From Flavobacteriia bacterium (GTDB taxonomy: Bacteria > Bacteroidota > Bacteroidia > Flavobacteriales_D > Crocinitomicaceae), in the NCBI GenBank assembly GCA_947462925.1, contig CANHQP010000021.1, positions 1 through 59,922 of the forward strand: 59,922 nucleotides of DNA, given 5' to 3'. Positions 1 through 9,000 of the stretch are shown in pieces (the stretch's first letter is position 1; each line of letters opens with the position of its first letter). Below the pieces are notes generated by a model, which was not told the DNA's origin, did not search any database, and saw nothing but the letters and a program-made list of their open reading frames with translations. Made by a program: the position numbers and the translations under genes.

Positions 1-1
1 A

Positions 2-118
2 GCCAACTATTTACAAAATTATTTGAACGAGTTTTGTTTCAAATACAACCGAAGATATTTTGGTGAAAAGGTATTCGACAGACTTTTGATTGCTGCTGTA
101 TCTTTTGTTTGGTATTAA
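2..118 (+). mobile_element. 3' end of an IS1595-family transposase gene, cut by the window edge
   Basis: The second forward frame is open from the window edge to a TAA at 116-118. It encodes 38 residues ending the way ISXO2/IS1595-type DDE transposases do: a Y-L-N-E-F-C-F-K-Y-N-R-R block followed by FDRLL. Only the C-terminus is present. The stop codon overlaps, on the opposite strand, the stop of the AbiH-family gene, so the right end of the element probably lies a little beyond 118, within the 3' end of abiH. I could not define the terminal inverted repeat; the short palindrome GTAAAGTTTAC near 125-135 may belong to it. Family assignment rests on this short conserved block. Confidence 0.65.
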
Positions 119-933
119 TTACTGGTAAAGTTTACGATATGCATTTTTATTAAATAATCATCCACTTCAGAGTCTTCTAATTCAGGATATAATTTATGTG
201 AATCGTCTCCATAACCAAAGATCAAAGAATTAGGATTATTTAAAGAACCATGAATATTTATAACATCATGATAAATTTGATGGTTTAATTTTGTATAATG
301 ATTTAAGGTTCTAGTAAAATTAAAATTTAAAAAAATTACATTATCATTTAAGTTATTAATATCCCGAAACATACTGTCGATAAATTCCTGATACTTTGAA
401 TTAATTAATTGTTCAGATTTCGCATTTTGCTCTTCTAAATAGGAATAAATTTTATTTTTTAAAATAGAAAATTCTTGGTTTAATTCCTTAGGATTTGGTC
501 TTGCATATTGATTCACACGTTTTGACTTATTAAATTCAATTGTTAGTTTTTGAAAATAAAAAGATTCAATATCCGTCCAATTATTTGATTGTAACAATGA
601 TTTGAAAAATAAATTTTTCACACAAAAATAAATTGGTTTCCTGTTTTCAAAAATTTTACGCCTCCAATTGTCATTTGAAAATGAAATAAAGATAAAATTA
701 TTATTTAGTAACTCTTCAATTGTCTTTATCTTACTAAAGATGGTTTCAATATTTCTATTATCATAATTTTCAGAAGAATAACCATCTATAAATTCATCGT
801 CTTCATACAAATCTGAATAGTATAATGAATTTATCGCTACTTTTTTAAAATAATCAATCAAAAAATCCTCATAGCTCGTTTTTAAACCATGTGCTAAGTC
901 GAAGCCGTTGCCTATGATAATTAGTCTGTTCAT
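115..933 (-). CDS. AbiH-family abortive infection protein, probably 3'-truncated
   Basis: The protein starts with RLIIIGNGFDLAHGLKTSY, the hallmark N-terminus of the bacteriophage AbiH family, thought to act in abortive infection by an unknown mechanism. The second family block is present near the C-terminus (IHGS, then IFGYGDD). At 272 residues it is short for the family. The frame stops just after the YLIKM block, where AbiH proteins normally continue. The last eight or so residues (HIVNFTSN) look unrelated to AbiH and lie where an IS1595-type element joins, so the native 3' end was probably displaced. The gene is last in the minus-strand defence cluster, 144 bp after the preceding gene. 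Whether the shortened protein works is unknown. Confidence 0.75.
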   Translation of the reverse strand: MNRLIIIGNGFDLAHGLKTSYEDFLIDYFKKVAINSLYYSDLYEDDEFIDGYSSENYDNRNIETIFSKIKTIEELLNNNFIFISFSNDNWRRKIFENRKPIYFCVKNLFFKSLLQSNNWTDIESFYFQKLTIEFNKSKRVNQYARPNPKELNQEFSILKNKIYSYLEEQNAKSEQLINSKYQEFIDSMFRDINNLNDNVIFLNFNFTRTLNHYTKLNHQIYHDVINIHGSLNNPNSLIFGYGDDSHKLYPELEDSEVDDYLIKMHIVNFTSN

Positions 934-1076
934 TCTTCAGATAGTAATTTTAAAATTTCAATTCTTTTTGATTAATTCTACTTGAAAAATTGATTTAGTA
1001 TTAACTGTATCGCATCAATTTTAACAAGTAAATGCTAAGTAAATACACCTATAGATGAAAGTTAGGTATACTATAC

Positions 1077-1568
1077 TCAGTTTGTATCACATTGATTTAA
1101 TTGTTCGCAAATCCTTTTCGATAAAACTCTCAATGAAATTTTTTGGTTTAACCTTTTCAAAAATTCTGAGACAAGACCTAGACTAAAAACATCTCCAAAA
1201 AAATCACTCAGCAAATCAATAAGTTCGCCAATAATATCACTTAGGTTATTTATTCCGCTTCCAACCCTACCCAAAAGAGCAAGTGTACTCAAATAAACGA
1301 AAACAAGACACCGAGAACATGAGTTGAAAATATTTATTTCACTAATCAGTTTTTTAAAACTTATGTTAAATGACATTAACATTGCTCGTGAATTCTTAAT
1401 GAATTTGTGCAATACAGGAAACTGTCCACTTGAAAGAAACAGATATGGATTTACTAAAATCTCCTCCCTCTTTTCAGGTGACTCAATTTCTGAAATAAAT
1501 AATTTCAAATCCTTTAGAAGACCTTCATTGTCAGACGGCAAAACGCTTTTTTCAATTTTCATTACCAT
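1077..1568 (-). CDS. Hypothetical protein, 163 aa, directly downstream of hsdS
   Basis: I do not recognise this protein. It starts 8 bp after the hsdS stop, so it is probably co-transcribed with the restriction-modification genes. The N-terminal half is charged and probably helical. Residues about 85-130 are rich in L, I, V, F and G and could form one or two membrane-associated helices, although no clear signal peptide is present. ATG codons at 1568 and 1562 are both possible starts. A shorter open frame on the opposite strand (1324-1584) shows no family features. The position between hsdS and abiH suggests a defence-related or accessory role, but this is inference from context only. Confidence 0.5.
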   Translation of the reverse strand: MVMKIEKSVLPSDNEGLLKDLKLFISEIESPEKREEILVNPYLFLSSGQFPVLHKFIKNSRAMLMSFNISFKKLISEINIFNSCSRCLVFVYLSTLALLGRVGSGINNLSDIIGELIDLLSDFFGDVFSLGLVSEFLKRLNQKISLRVLSKRICEQLNQCDTN

Positions 1569-1576
1569 AGTTCTTT

Positions 1577-2980
1577 TTATTTAGTTAGCTCCCCCCTAAA
1601 CGCCTTAGCCAAAACCGCCTTCGGCAAATCATCTATCTTTTCTTTTAAAACTTTATACTGCGCTTCAATGGCATCTGCTTTAGAAAATAAGGCTTCTACA
1701 CGACGAACGATTTCGGTTTGTTCTTCGATTGGAGGTAAAGGAAAGCAAATGTTTATCATTCTAGTCAAACCTAAATCTTGATTGCCAACCCCATGAGTAA
1801 AAGCTTGTGATTGCTTGTAACAAAGTTGAGATTCAAGGCTATATTTCAAGAAAAAGCTATCAATTACCTGTCTTATTGGTTTTATCAAAGCCACATGAAC
1901 CCAATATGAAAAATCTTTGTCATCATTTACGACACATGGGATTCCTGTTGAACCACCCTTAGTATATAAAATATCTCCTTTTTCAGGCATGCCTCGTTTA
2001 ATAAACTCGCTATGGTCAGATAAAGAAACATATTTACAATCATTGAACTCTATCCCTTTTGTAGATATATTTCTCATTGAAATGAATCTTTTTCCTTCAT
2101 TTTCAGAAACGTATTTAGGTGAAAAATGGGGTCCATCGCTAACATTCCATGTAACTCTATCTAGAGTAACCCACTGCCATTTTACTGGTAAATCAAAAAT
2201 TAGATCAATTCCTTTTGTGTTTTCTCCAAATTTAATATCAATTGAGTTTTTATAATTAAATGCCTTTTTTCCCTGTTTTTCACTAAATTCTGATTTTAAT
2301 TCTCTTCTTAATTTTTCAATTTCGATAATATCAAATTTATAAAACTCTTTCCCCTTTCTCCATTCCTCCGTCAACTTCCCAGTAACCGCCTGCGTTAAAA
2401 CCGCCTGACGAAACTGCTTCAACAAAACAGGTATTTTCTCCAAACCTTTTTTGGCAATTTCTAAATTTGAAAAGATTTGGTCTAGTTTTTTTCCTATTTG
2501 CAGTTGAACACTTATCGGTGGAATGTTTATTTTAACCTTTTGGACTGCTTGTATGTTTAGATTTTTGACTGTTGAACCTTTTGCTAGTTCTGAAAATTGC
2601 CTATAAACGAGGTTAGAAGTCAATAAATAGTATAAGAAATTATTATCAACATATTCATTCTTACGAATTACTAACCATCCATCATGAATACAACCATTTG
2701 TTTTCATAATATATGGTCTACCAAAACTCATAGAATTTGAAAGAATAAAATCATCTTCATAAACCATTCTAGACTTTTTTAAACCTTCGGGTTTGATTTT
2801 CTCTTTTGTTCTATGAATGTATTTGTTAACATTTTTCGTGTCTCCAATTTTAATCCAATTTATCCCATTATCATTTTCAGTAATGTAATTTTCAATTGGT
2901 CTTGGTGATCCTCCTCTTTCAATTTTAAATGATTCGCCAAGTGTAGTTTCAACCCACCCTTTAGGTACTTCTTTCTCCAT
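1577..2980 (-). CDS. hsdS: Type I restriction-modification specificity subunit HsdS
   Basis: This 467-residue protein has the two-target-recognition-domain layout of HsdS. TRD1 (about residues 5-185) begins with the typical W-x-E-T-T-L-G-E block. TRD2 (about 265-430) begins KWQWVTLDRV and contains a SDGPHFSPKY segment. Each TRD is followed by a conserved helical spacer; these end in AVLTQAVTGKLTEEWR (centre) and AVLAKAFRGELT (C-terminus). HsdS sets the bipartite DNA target and docks two HsdM subunits. Its start codon touches the last bases of hsdM (shared position 2980), which indicates translational coupling. The recognition sequence cannot be read from the gene. Confidence 0.93.
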   Translation of the reverse strand: MEKEVPKGWVETTLGESFKIERGGSPRPIENYITENDNGINWIKIGDTKNVNKYIHRTKEKIKPEGLKKSRMVYEDDFILSNSMSFGRPYIMKTNGCIHDGWLVIRKNEYVDNNFLYYLLTSNLVYRQFSELAKGSTVKNLNIQAVQKVKINIPPISVQLQIGKKLDQIFSNLEIAKKGLEKIPVLLKQFRQAVLTQAVTGKLTEEWRKGKEFYKFDIIEIEKLRRELKSEFSEKQGKKAFNYKNSIDIKFGENTKGIDLIFDLPVKWQWVTLDRVTWNVSDGPHFSPKYVSENEGKRFISMRNISTKGIEFNDCKYVSLSDHSEFIKRGMPEKGDILYTKGGSTGIPCVVNDDKDFSYWVHVALIKPIRQVIDSFFLKYSLESQLCYKQSQAFTHGVGNQDLGLTRMINICFPLPPIEEQTEIVRRVEALFSKADAIEAQYKVLKEKIDDLPKAVLAKAFRGELTK

Positions 2981-4467
2981 CAGTTCAACTCCTTAATTAT
3001 CTCGTTCAACTCTCTGGTAATCATCGCCAATTCTGCCAATGCTTCTTTCGCAATGTCAATTGGTTCGCCCAAATCTTCTGAATTGGTAATGCTGTCGTCT
3101 GCAATCAATCCCAAATCCAAACTGTCGTTCTTTTTGGCAATTTCTTCGCGAGAAATACATTTCCAACGTTCGTCTTGGATGGTAGCGCGTTTGGCGTGGT
3201 CAATGCTTCCGTCGTAACTATTGAAAACTTCTTCATCGCTCAGTCCGCCAGTGTAAGCAGTCATGAAATCAGTAAAGGCTTTTTCTGTGAAGGCGGTGCG
3301 TTTTCCGTAATTGGGAGTATTGGTGCGCATGTCGTAAATCCAAACTTGTTTGGTGTTGTTGGTTTCACTTTTGCCACGGGTAAAAAACAACACATTGGTT
3401 TTTACACCAGCAGCATAGAAAATCCCCGTTGGTAAGCGCAAGATGGTATGCAAATCACATTTGTCCATCAAATCCTTTCGTATTTTTTGTCCGTCACCGT
3501 CTTCAAACAACACGTTATCTGGCAACACGACTGCGGCGCGCGCTTTTCCATCTTTTTTCAAAGAGCGGTAAATGTGTTGCAAGAAATTCAACTGTTTGTT
3601 ACTCGATAAAAAAGTCAAATCGTCTCGAGAAGGTTTTTCGCCACCTTTTTTGGTTCCAAAAGGCGGGTTCGCCAAGACGCCATCAAAACCGTTTAAATTT
3701 TTCCCAAAATCGGTTAAGGTATCATTCAAATAAATTCTACTGTCTAAACCGTGTAATTTGGCATTCATCAAAGCTAAACGGTGGGCATCTTGTACCAATT
3801 CCACGCCACTCAGCGCATCATTTTGTTGGAATTTGCGTGTTTTTTCATCCGCAGAAAACACATAATCGTAGCGCTCTTTCAAATAAAAGTCCAAAGAAAT
3901 CATGAAACCAAAAGTACCGCAGGCTGGGTCGTTCCATGTTTCACCCAATTTCGGAGCCATCAGGCGCACCATGGCATTAATCAATGGTCGTGGCGTAAAA
4001 TATTGGCCCGCACCACTTTTCTTTTCATTGGCATTTCGTTCTAGCAAATCTTCGTAAATCTGCCCCATCGTGTCGCGATCATCTTCGTCGTACCAATCAA
4101 TTAAATCAATTTGGGTAAGCAATGTTCGCAAATTCACAGGCTTGCGCAAAGTCGTCGATGCATTCAAATAAATTTCCTTGATGGAATCATTGTCTGCTTT
4201 GGCACTGATATTCGCCAACAAATCTCGGTAACGGTCAAATAATTCTTTGTTATCGGTAATGTTTATCAAGGTTTGCCAGCGATATTCTTCTGGAATTTGA
4301 TGTGCAAAACCAACTTTATCAGAAGATTTTTTCTGAATTTGAATGTCAGATAATTTAAGAAACAGGATGTATGTTAATTCGTTCAAGTATTGGTGATAAG
4401 TCACTCCATCGTCACGCAGGACGTTACAGAGGTTCCATAGTTTTTGGGATATTTCTTGTGATGACAT
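2980..4467 (-). CDS. hsdM: Type I restriction-modification DNA methyltransferase HsdM
   Basis: The 495-residue protein is an N6-adenine methyltransferase subunit. The N-terminal HsdM helical domain (about 1-130) is followed by SAM-binding motif I (DPACGTFG at about 180-187) and catalytic motif IV NPPF at 267-270. The segment GAGQYFTPRPLI before motif I is characteristic of HsdM. Together with HsdS it methylates the host target; with HsdR it forms the restriction complex. A 109-bp gap separates it from the SecB-like gene upstream, whereas it overlaps hsdS downstream, so it may have its own promoter or rely on transcription through the inserted cassette. No motif is missing. Confidence 0.95.
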   Translation of the reverse strand: MSSQEISQKLWNLCNVLRDDGVTYHQYLNELTYILFLKLSDIQIQKKSSDKVGFAHQIPEEYRWQTLINITDNKELFDRYRDLLANISAKADNDSIKEIYLNASTTLRKPVNLRTLLTQIDLIDWYDEDDRDTMGQIYEDLLERNANEKKSGAGQYFTPRPLINAMVRLMAPKLGETWNDPACGTFGFMISLDFYLKERYDYVFSADEKTRKFQQNDALSGVELVQDAHRLALMNAKLHGLDSRIYLNDTLTDFGKNLNGFDGVLANPPFGTKKGGEKPSRDDLTFLSSNKQLNFLQHIYRSLKKDGKARAAVVLPDNVLFEDGDGQKIRKDLMDKCDLHTILRLPTGIFYAAGVKTNVLFFTRGKSETNNTKQVWIYDMRTNTPNYGKRTAFTEKAFTDFMTAYTGGLSDEEVFNSYDGSIDHAKRATIQDERWKCISREEIAKKNDSLDLGLIADDSITNSEDLGEPIDIAKEALAELAMITRELNEIIKELN

Positions 4468-4576
4468 GGTTAAAAGAGCTTTTTAAATTTGAATTTTGCG
4501 CACTTTGAGAAAATTAGATACTTTTCGATTATTGCTGAGCAAAAATTAAATCAATATTTTTAAGATTGAAGGCTAT

Positions 4577-5005
4577 CTATTCGGTAAAAAAGACATCCTC
4601 CGTTACCACTTCCGCTACATTAATTGTAGGAAGTAAGTATGAATTGAACGATGTTCCTTCGGTTTTACAATGAAGAATTCCACGCGCTGTTCCAACAGTT
4701 AACATGCAAAGGTGTCTAGCAAAACTAGTAGGGAAACGTATTTCATCTGGTTGTTTAAAACTATTCCAAGCATCCGGCTCAATTTCAAAATGACAACTGA
4801 CCTGCAACTTGATAAATGTTTTCTTTTTGCTTTCAAACTGAAAAGTAGCAAAGACGCCAAGTCGCATCAATTCAGTATTTAACTTGAATTCAAAATTGGT
4901 ATTTAAATCCACATCTTTATCATTTTTGAAGTTTTCTTCAAGTACCGCAAATTGCTCTGTCTTAATTGCAATTAAATGAAAACCTATTGATTTATTATCT
5001 TTCAT
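4577..5005 (-). CDS. SecB-like chaperone of a toxin-antitoxin-chaperone module
   Basis: This 142-residue protein resembles the SecB fold family rather than housekeeping SecB. Beta-strand segments rich in F and V alternate with polar loops. The C-terminal half has the SecB-type pattern of a P-x-x-x-A-R helix (FPTSFARHLCML), then RGI, then LP-x-INVAEVV. In TAC modules such as Rv1955-1957 of M. tuberculosis, a solitary SecB-like chaperone protects the antitoxin from aggregation and degradation. Here its ATG overlaps the antitoxin stop by 4 bp and it follows toxin and antitoxin in the same order. Housekeeping SecB is generally absent from Bacteroidota, which also favours a TAC role. Function is inferred from fold pattern and context. 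Confidence 0.75.
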   Translation of the reverse strand: MKDNKSIGFHLIAIKTEQFAVLEENFKNDKDVDLNTNFEFKLNTELMRLGVFATFQFESKKKTFIKLQVSCHFEIEPDAWNSFKQPDEIRFPTSFARHLCMLTVGTARGILHCKTEGTSFNSYLLPTINVAEVVTEDVFFTE

Positions 5006-5484
5006 GCTTGTAAATCATAAAATTCATAACTTTCATTCGGTTCTGCAACTTGCGCGTGATGCGTATTTGTTGAAACCGATTGTTGGTAATCTAAAATGGA
5101 AATAATTTTTGCCTCAGGCTTTTGGTATTTTTGACTCAATGAATTTTGTAAGAGAACAACAAATTTCTCAATAGCATTCTCATAATAAGAAGCCAAAATT
5201 GGAATATTTAGAATTTCTTGTAATTTGACTTGTGTTGAAATTGTTAAGTTTTCTTGTCCCTTTACAATTTTATTCACATGCTGTGGCGAAACATTCATTT
5301 TTTCAGCCAACATTTTTTGTGTCCAGCCCAACACTTCAAGGCGATCAATTACCTTCCAAGCAATACGAGTTGATTCTTGCAACTGAGCACGTTTTTCAAC
5401 ACGTTCATTTAAATAATTTAGCGTGTTGTTTGTATCATCTGATACAAGCGCAAGAAATTTTTCTTTATTGGTCATTTTCTTCAA
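5002..5484 (-). CDS. HTH (XRE/HigA-like) antitoxin with C-terminal extension
   Basis: The 160-residue protein has a helix-turn-helix at about residues 52-95 (GWTQKMLAEKMNVSPQHVNKI), the pattern of Cro/C1-type HigA antitoxins that bind their own promoter. The N-terminal helix (about 1-45) is unusual for minimal HigA and may contact the toxin. The roughly 60 residues after the HTH end in an aromatic tail, YEFYDLQA. In chaperone-dependent antitoxins such a tail is the chaperone-addiction (ChAD) region recognised by the SecB-like partner. ATG at 5484 or 5475 are possible starts; both overlap the end of the toxin gene. It overlaps the SecB-like gene by 4 bp. Confidence 0.75.
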   Translation of the reverse strand: MKKMTNKEKFLALVSDDTNNTLNYLNERVEKRAQLQESTRIAWKVIDRLEVLGWTQKMLAEKMNVSPQHVNKIVKGQENLTISTQVKLQEILNIPILASYYENAIEKFVVLLQNSLSQKYQKPEAKIISILDYQQSVSTNTHHAQVAEPNESYEFYDLQA

Positions 5485-6013
5485 TTAAAAAATCATAAAA
5501 TGAATCTTCATCAACAACTCCTTTTTCTTTCAAGAAATTGCGACATTTTTCTAATTTTTCGAGTTCCTTTTGCGTATGAACTCTTTCTTCCATTAAATGG
5601 GTAAATTTGATTGCTCCTCCAGTAATGACATAACAATTAGCATCAATTTTTAAAGCATAAAAGCGAAGGAAATTTTCTTTTGAGCCATATTTCGCTTTTC
5701 TTTTAGAAATTGTAATTGTTTTATATTCTGAATTGTAGAGTGGTGCAAATAATTCATCCCAAGATGGATTATTTACTTTCGAGAATGATACGAATACATC
5801 TTCGAATTTTTCAGCATTTTTTTCAAGTTCTTTCCTTATTTGATTTAAATTATTGTAACCTTTACTAATCCAATCAGACTTATTTTCACATAAAAAACGA
5901 GTCATTTTTTCAGGGTCATTCCATTGTTTAAATACTTTTAATAATTCATTTTCTGTTTCATCCTTAAAATGAAAAGCAAACAAATCTTTAGCAAAAGTAC
6001 GAACAATTTTCAT
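5465..6013 (-). CDS. Putative toxin of the TAC module (HigB/RelE-type by position)
   Basis: This 182-residue protein lies first in the three-gene cassette, the place of the toxin in hig-type TAC operons. The C-terminal half contains FLRFYALKIDANCYVITGGA followed by helical segments KELEKLEKCRNFLKEKG. This pattern is compatible with a RelE/HigB-like beta-sheet core and occurs in Bacteroidota proteins encoded beside XRE antitoxins. The N-terminal 60 residues are not part of a minimal RelE fold. I see no firm catalytic signature, so mRNA cleavage is inferred. The gene begins 23 bp after the hsdR stop and overlaps the antitoxin gene by about 20 bp. Confidence 0.6.
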   Translation of the reverse strand: MKIVRTFAKDLFAFHFKDETENELLKVFKQWNDPEKMTRFLCENKSDWISKGYNNLNQIRKELEKNAEKFEDVFVSFSKVNNPSWDELFAPLYNSEYKTITISKRKAKYGSKENFLRFYALKIDANCYVITGGAIKFTHLMEERVHTQKELEKLEKCRNFLKEKGVVDEDSFYDFLIEENDQ

Positions 6014-6036
6014 TAAATCAACTTATAGGTTTATTT

Positions 6037-9000
6037 TTATCCAATTTCTCTATATAAATTCTCATTCAACTGCTCCAACAATTCTTTCAATTCAAATTCA
6101 AAAACTTTATCTAATTTATCAAAACCTCCCACTTCGTCAAAAGGATCAGTATTTAAATCTTCGAGTTGAATTACTTCTTCTTGCAATAGTTGTTTTTCAA
6201 AACGGTCAATCCATTTTTCTTGCACTTTGTTCCAGTTTTTCAAGGTTCTAATTTTATCCACAGCGCTTTTGATGCGTGTTTCATGGCTCACCAATGAACT
6301 TCCAATGGCCAAAGTACGAATGTAAGTTATGATGTCTGCCGCAATGTCTTCGTTTCTCGTTTCTTTCCAAGCAGCATTAAGTGAGCGCGTATTAAAACCA
6401 TTTTGGTCCAGAATCAATTTCAATTCTTTCAACGATTTGCGGTCTAATTCTTTGGGGCGTGTACAAATGATTTGAAGAGCCAATATTTTGTTTCGGTTTT
6501 CTTCAATAAATTGTTTCAAACTTTCCAAATAATCTTCTGGTTTTTGTCCTTTTCCATAACCTCTTTCCAGGTTCACGAATGAATCTTCATGGTCAGAAAA
6601 AAACTGCATATTTCCCTCTGGTTTGAGTTCATCCAAATATTGCCAAACGGTTTTCAACCCTTTCAGCTCTTCTTTGAAATTCGAAGCGGTCATTCCCTTC
6701 AAATGTTCCACAAAATCATTAGGAGCAATGCCTTTTGCATGGTAGGTAAATTTTTCTTCCTCGTGCGTTTCAATGTATTTTTTCTTGCGTTGGTATTTCG
6801 CAATAATTTGTTCTATTTGTTTTTGGTAACGCGCTTCATTTTCAATCACATCGAGTTCATCAATTAACTGTATAAATGAAGTTGAAGGACTTGGCGCCAC
6901 AGGCTTCATACTGGTGTAATCTTCCAATGTTTCATATACACGAACTGCATCAAAAATCTTAAAAGATGTTTTATTGATTTCATCACATTTTCTTGTGGCT
7001 CTTCCCAACATTTGCTCATACAAAATACGAGATTTGATGCGTCTTAAAAACACAATGTTACAAATCTTTGGTACATCTACTCCCGTTGAAAGTAAATCAA
7101 CAGTTACCACAATAGAAGGATATTTTTCATTTTTGAAACGCCTCACCAATTCTTGCGGATTGTAAGATTTTCCTGTAATTTTCAAAATCGAATCAAAAGG
7201 CACATCAACACCAATTGCTTCAAATTCCTCTTCCAAAATTTTCACTACATCGTCGGCATGTGCATCTGTAGCTGCAAAAATCAAGGTTTTTTCATCGCTT
7301 TCAGGATCCAATTCTTTCACCAATTGTTGTATCACCGTTTTGTTAAACGAGGGCGTAATCACACTTTTATTAAATCCTGAAATATCAATGTTTAATTCAT
7401 CTTCCAATTCATCTAACTCAACAACTTCGTTGATTTCTTTGTCGTAAATTTTCGGTTTATCACCTTTTTTCCAAGTGATTCCTTCTTCACTTAATTTTGT
7501 TTTGATGATGTAAGGCGGATCATGGTCAATCAAATACCCGTCAATAACCGCTTCTCTGTATGAATACGAATAAACTGGTTTTCCAAATATTTCTGTTGTA
7601 TGCAAAGCTGGCGTTGCCGTGAGAGCAATTCCATACGCATCAAAGTAATCCAACACCATTCTGTACTTGCTTACATAATCGCGCTGGTCTTTGAAATTCA
7701 ACTCTTCAGAATCCAATTCTTTGTCTTGCAAATAACCTCTGTGCGCTTCATCTACAATGATACAATCGTAGGTGTCAACTGGTAAAATATCATTTTCATC
7801 GGAGTTGTAAAACAAACGTTTCACCATTCCTTGAACCGTAGCAAAATGCAAACGTGATTCATAATCTGGCACCACATTTTTCAATTCTGAAACATGATAA
7901 GTTTCTAGAAATGAATTAAAATCTTCGACTTTGGTGTCTTTGAAAGTATCAAAAGTTTGTTTTGCTAGCAAAGTTCTATCAACCAAAAACAAAATGCGTT
8001 TAAAGCGATTCGCTTTGATTAAGCGGTAGCACAAACCTAAAATTGTTCGTGTTTTTCCCGTTCCGGTTGCCATTGCCAACAAAGCTTTTCGCTTTTCAGG
8101 TTCAGTAGCCAAAAAATCTTCGATGGCTTTGATCGCTTTTATTTGGTAATCTCTTAATTCTAAACTGTTTTTTCCAGTTAAATAAGCTAAATCGGAGTTT
8201 TGCAATTTAGCGATTGCTTCCGTTGGATTTTGAGCAAATAAATCTTTCAATCCTTGCGGAGAGAACCAACCTTGGAGCGCCCTGGAACGATTGCGTTTTT
8301 CTCGAACGTCCAAAAACCAAATACCACTTTTCGTTTTGATTTGTTCTAAAAATGGTCGTCCGTTGGTAGAAAAAACAAAAGGTACATGGTAATTTTCCCA
8401 TTTTCCAAGGAGAATACCTTCATTTTTCGCTTCAGCTAATTCACTGTAAATTTTGGCTTGCGTTAAATCTGAAGAAATATCTGAAGCATACTTTTTAGCC
8501 TCAACAATTCCATACAATTCAGTCCCAACAAACAAAGCATAATCAGCATATTTTCCATGCACAGGCCATTCAGCAATGGCCATATTTTTGCCTTTTTCAG
8601 GCAAGGTATTTTTTGATTTGTTATTGATATTCAAAGTGTCAACAATCCATCCAGCGGCGCGCAATTGTTGATCAATCAATTCTCTCGTGTCAGCTTCTTT
8701 CCATTCTATTCTCGATGCAACTTTCTCAGATCGTTTAAGAATGACCAATTTTTCCTCTTTCGTTTGCTCTTTAATTTCTCTTTCAGCAAGCAATTGATTG
8801 AATTTTGTTTCTAAAGCGCTGAAATCTTGCTCCAATTTCGAAATGATGTCGGCTTGGTTTGAATTCTCGGGCAAATGATATTTGATTTCACTTACATCAA
8901 TAGGATTTCTGGCATAAACTTCATAGAGCCATTTCGCAACTTTGAAAATATTAATCAAGCTACTTTTTGCATCTTGTTCTGAACCAACGCCATCATGTAC

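Noticed and set aside
1324-1584. Plus-strand 86-residue frame opposite the hypothetical gene
   Set aside because: It overlaps the better-positioned minus-strand frame and the hsdS end, has no family features, and does not fit the direction of the cluster.
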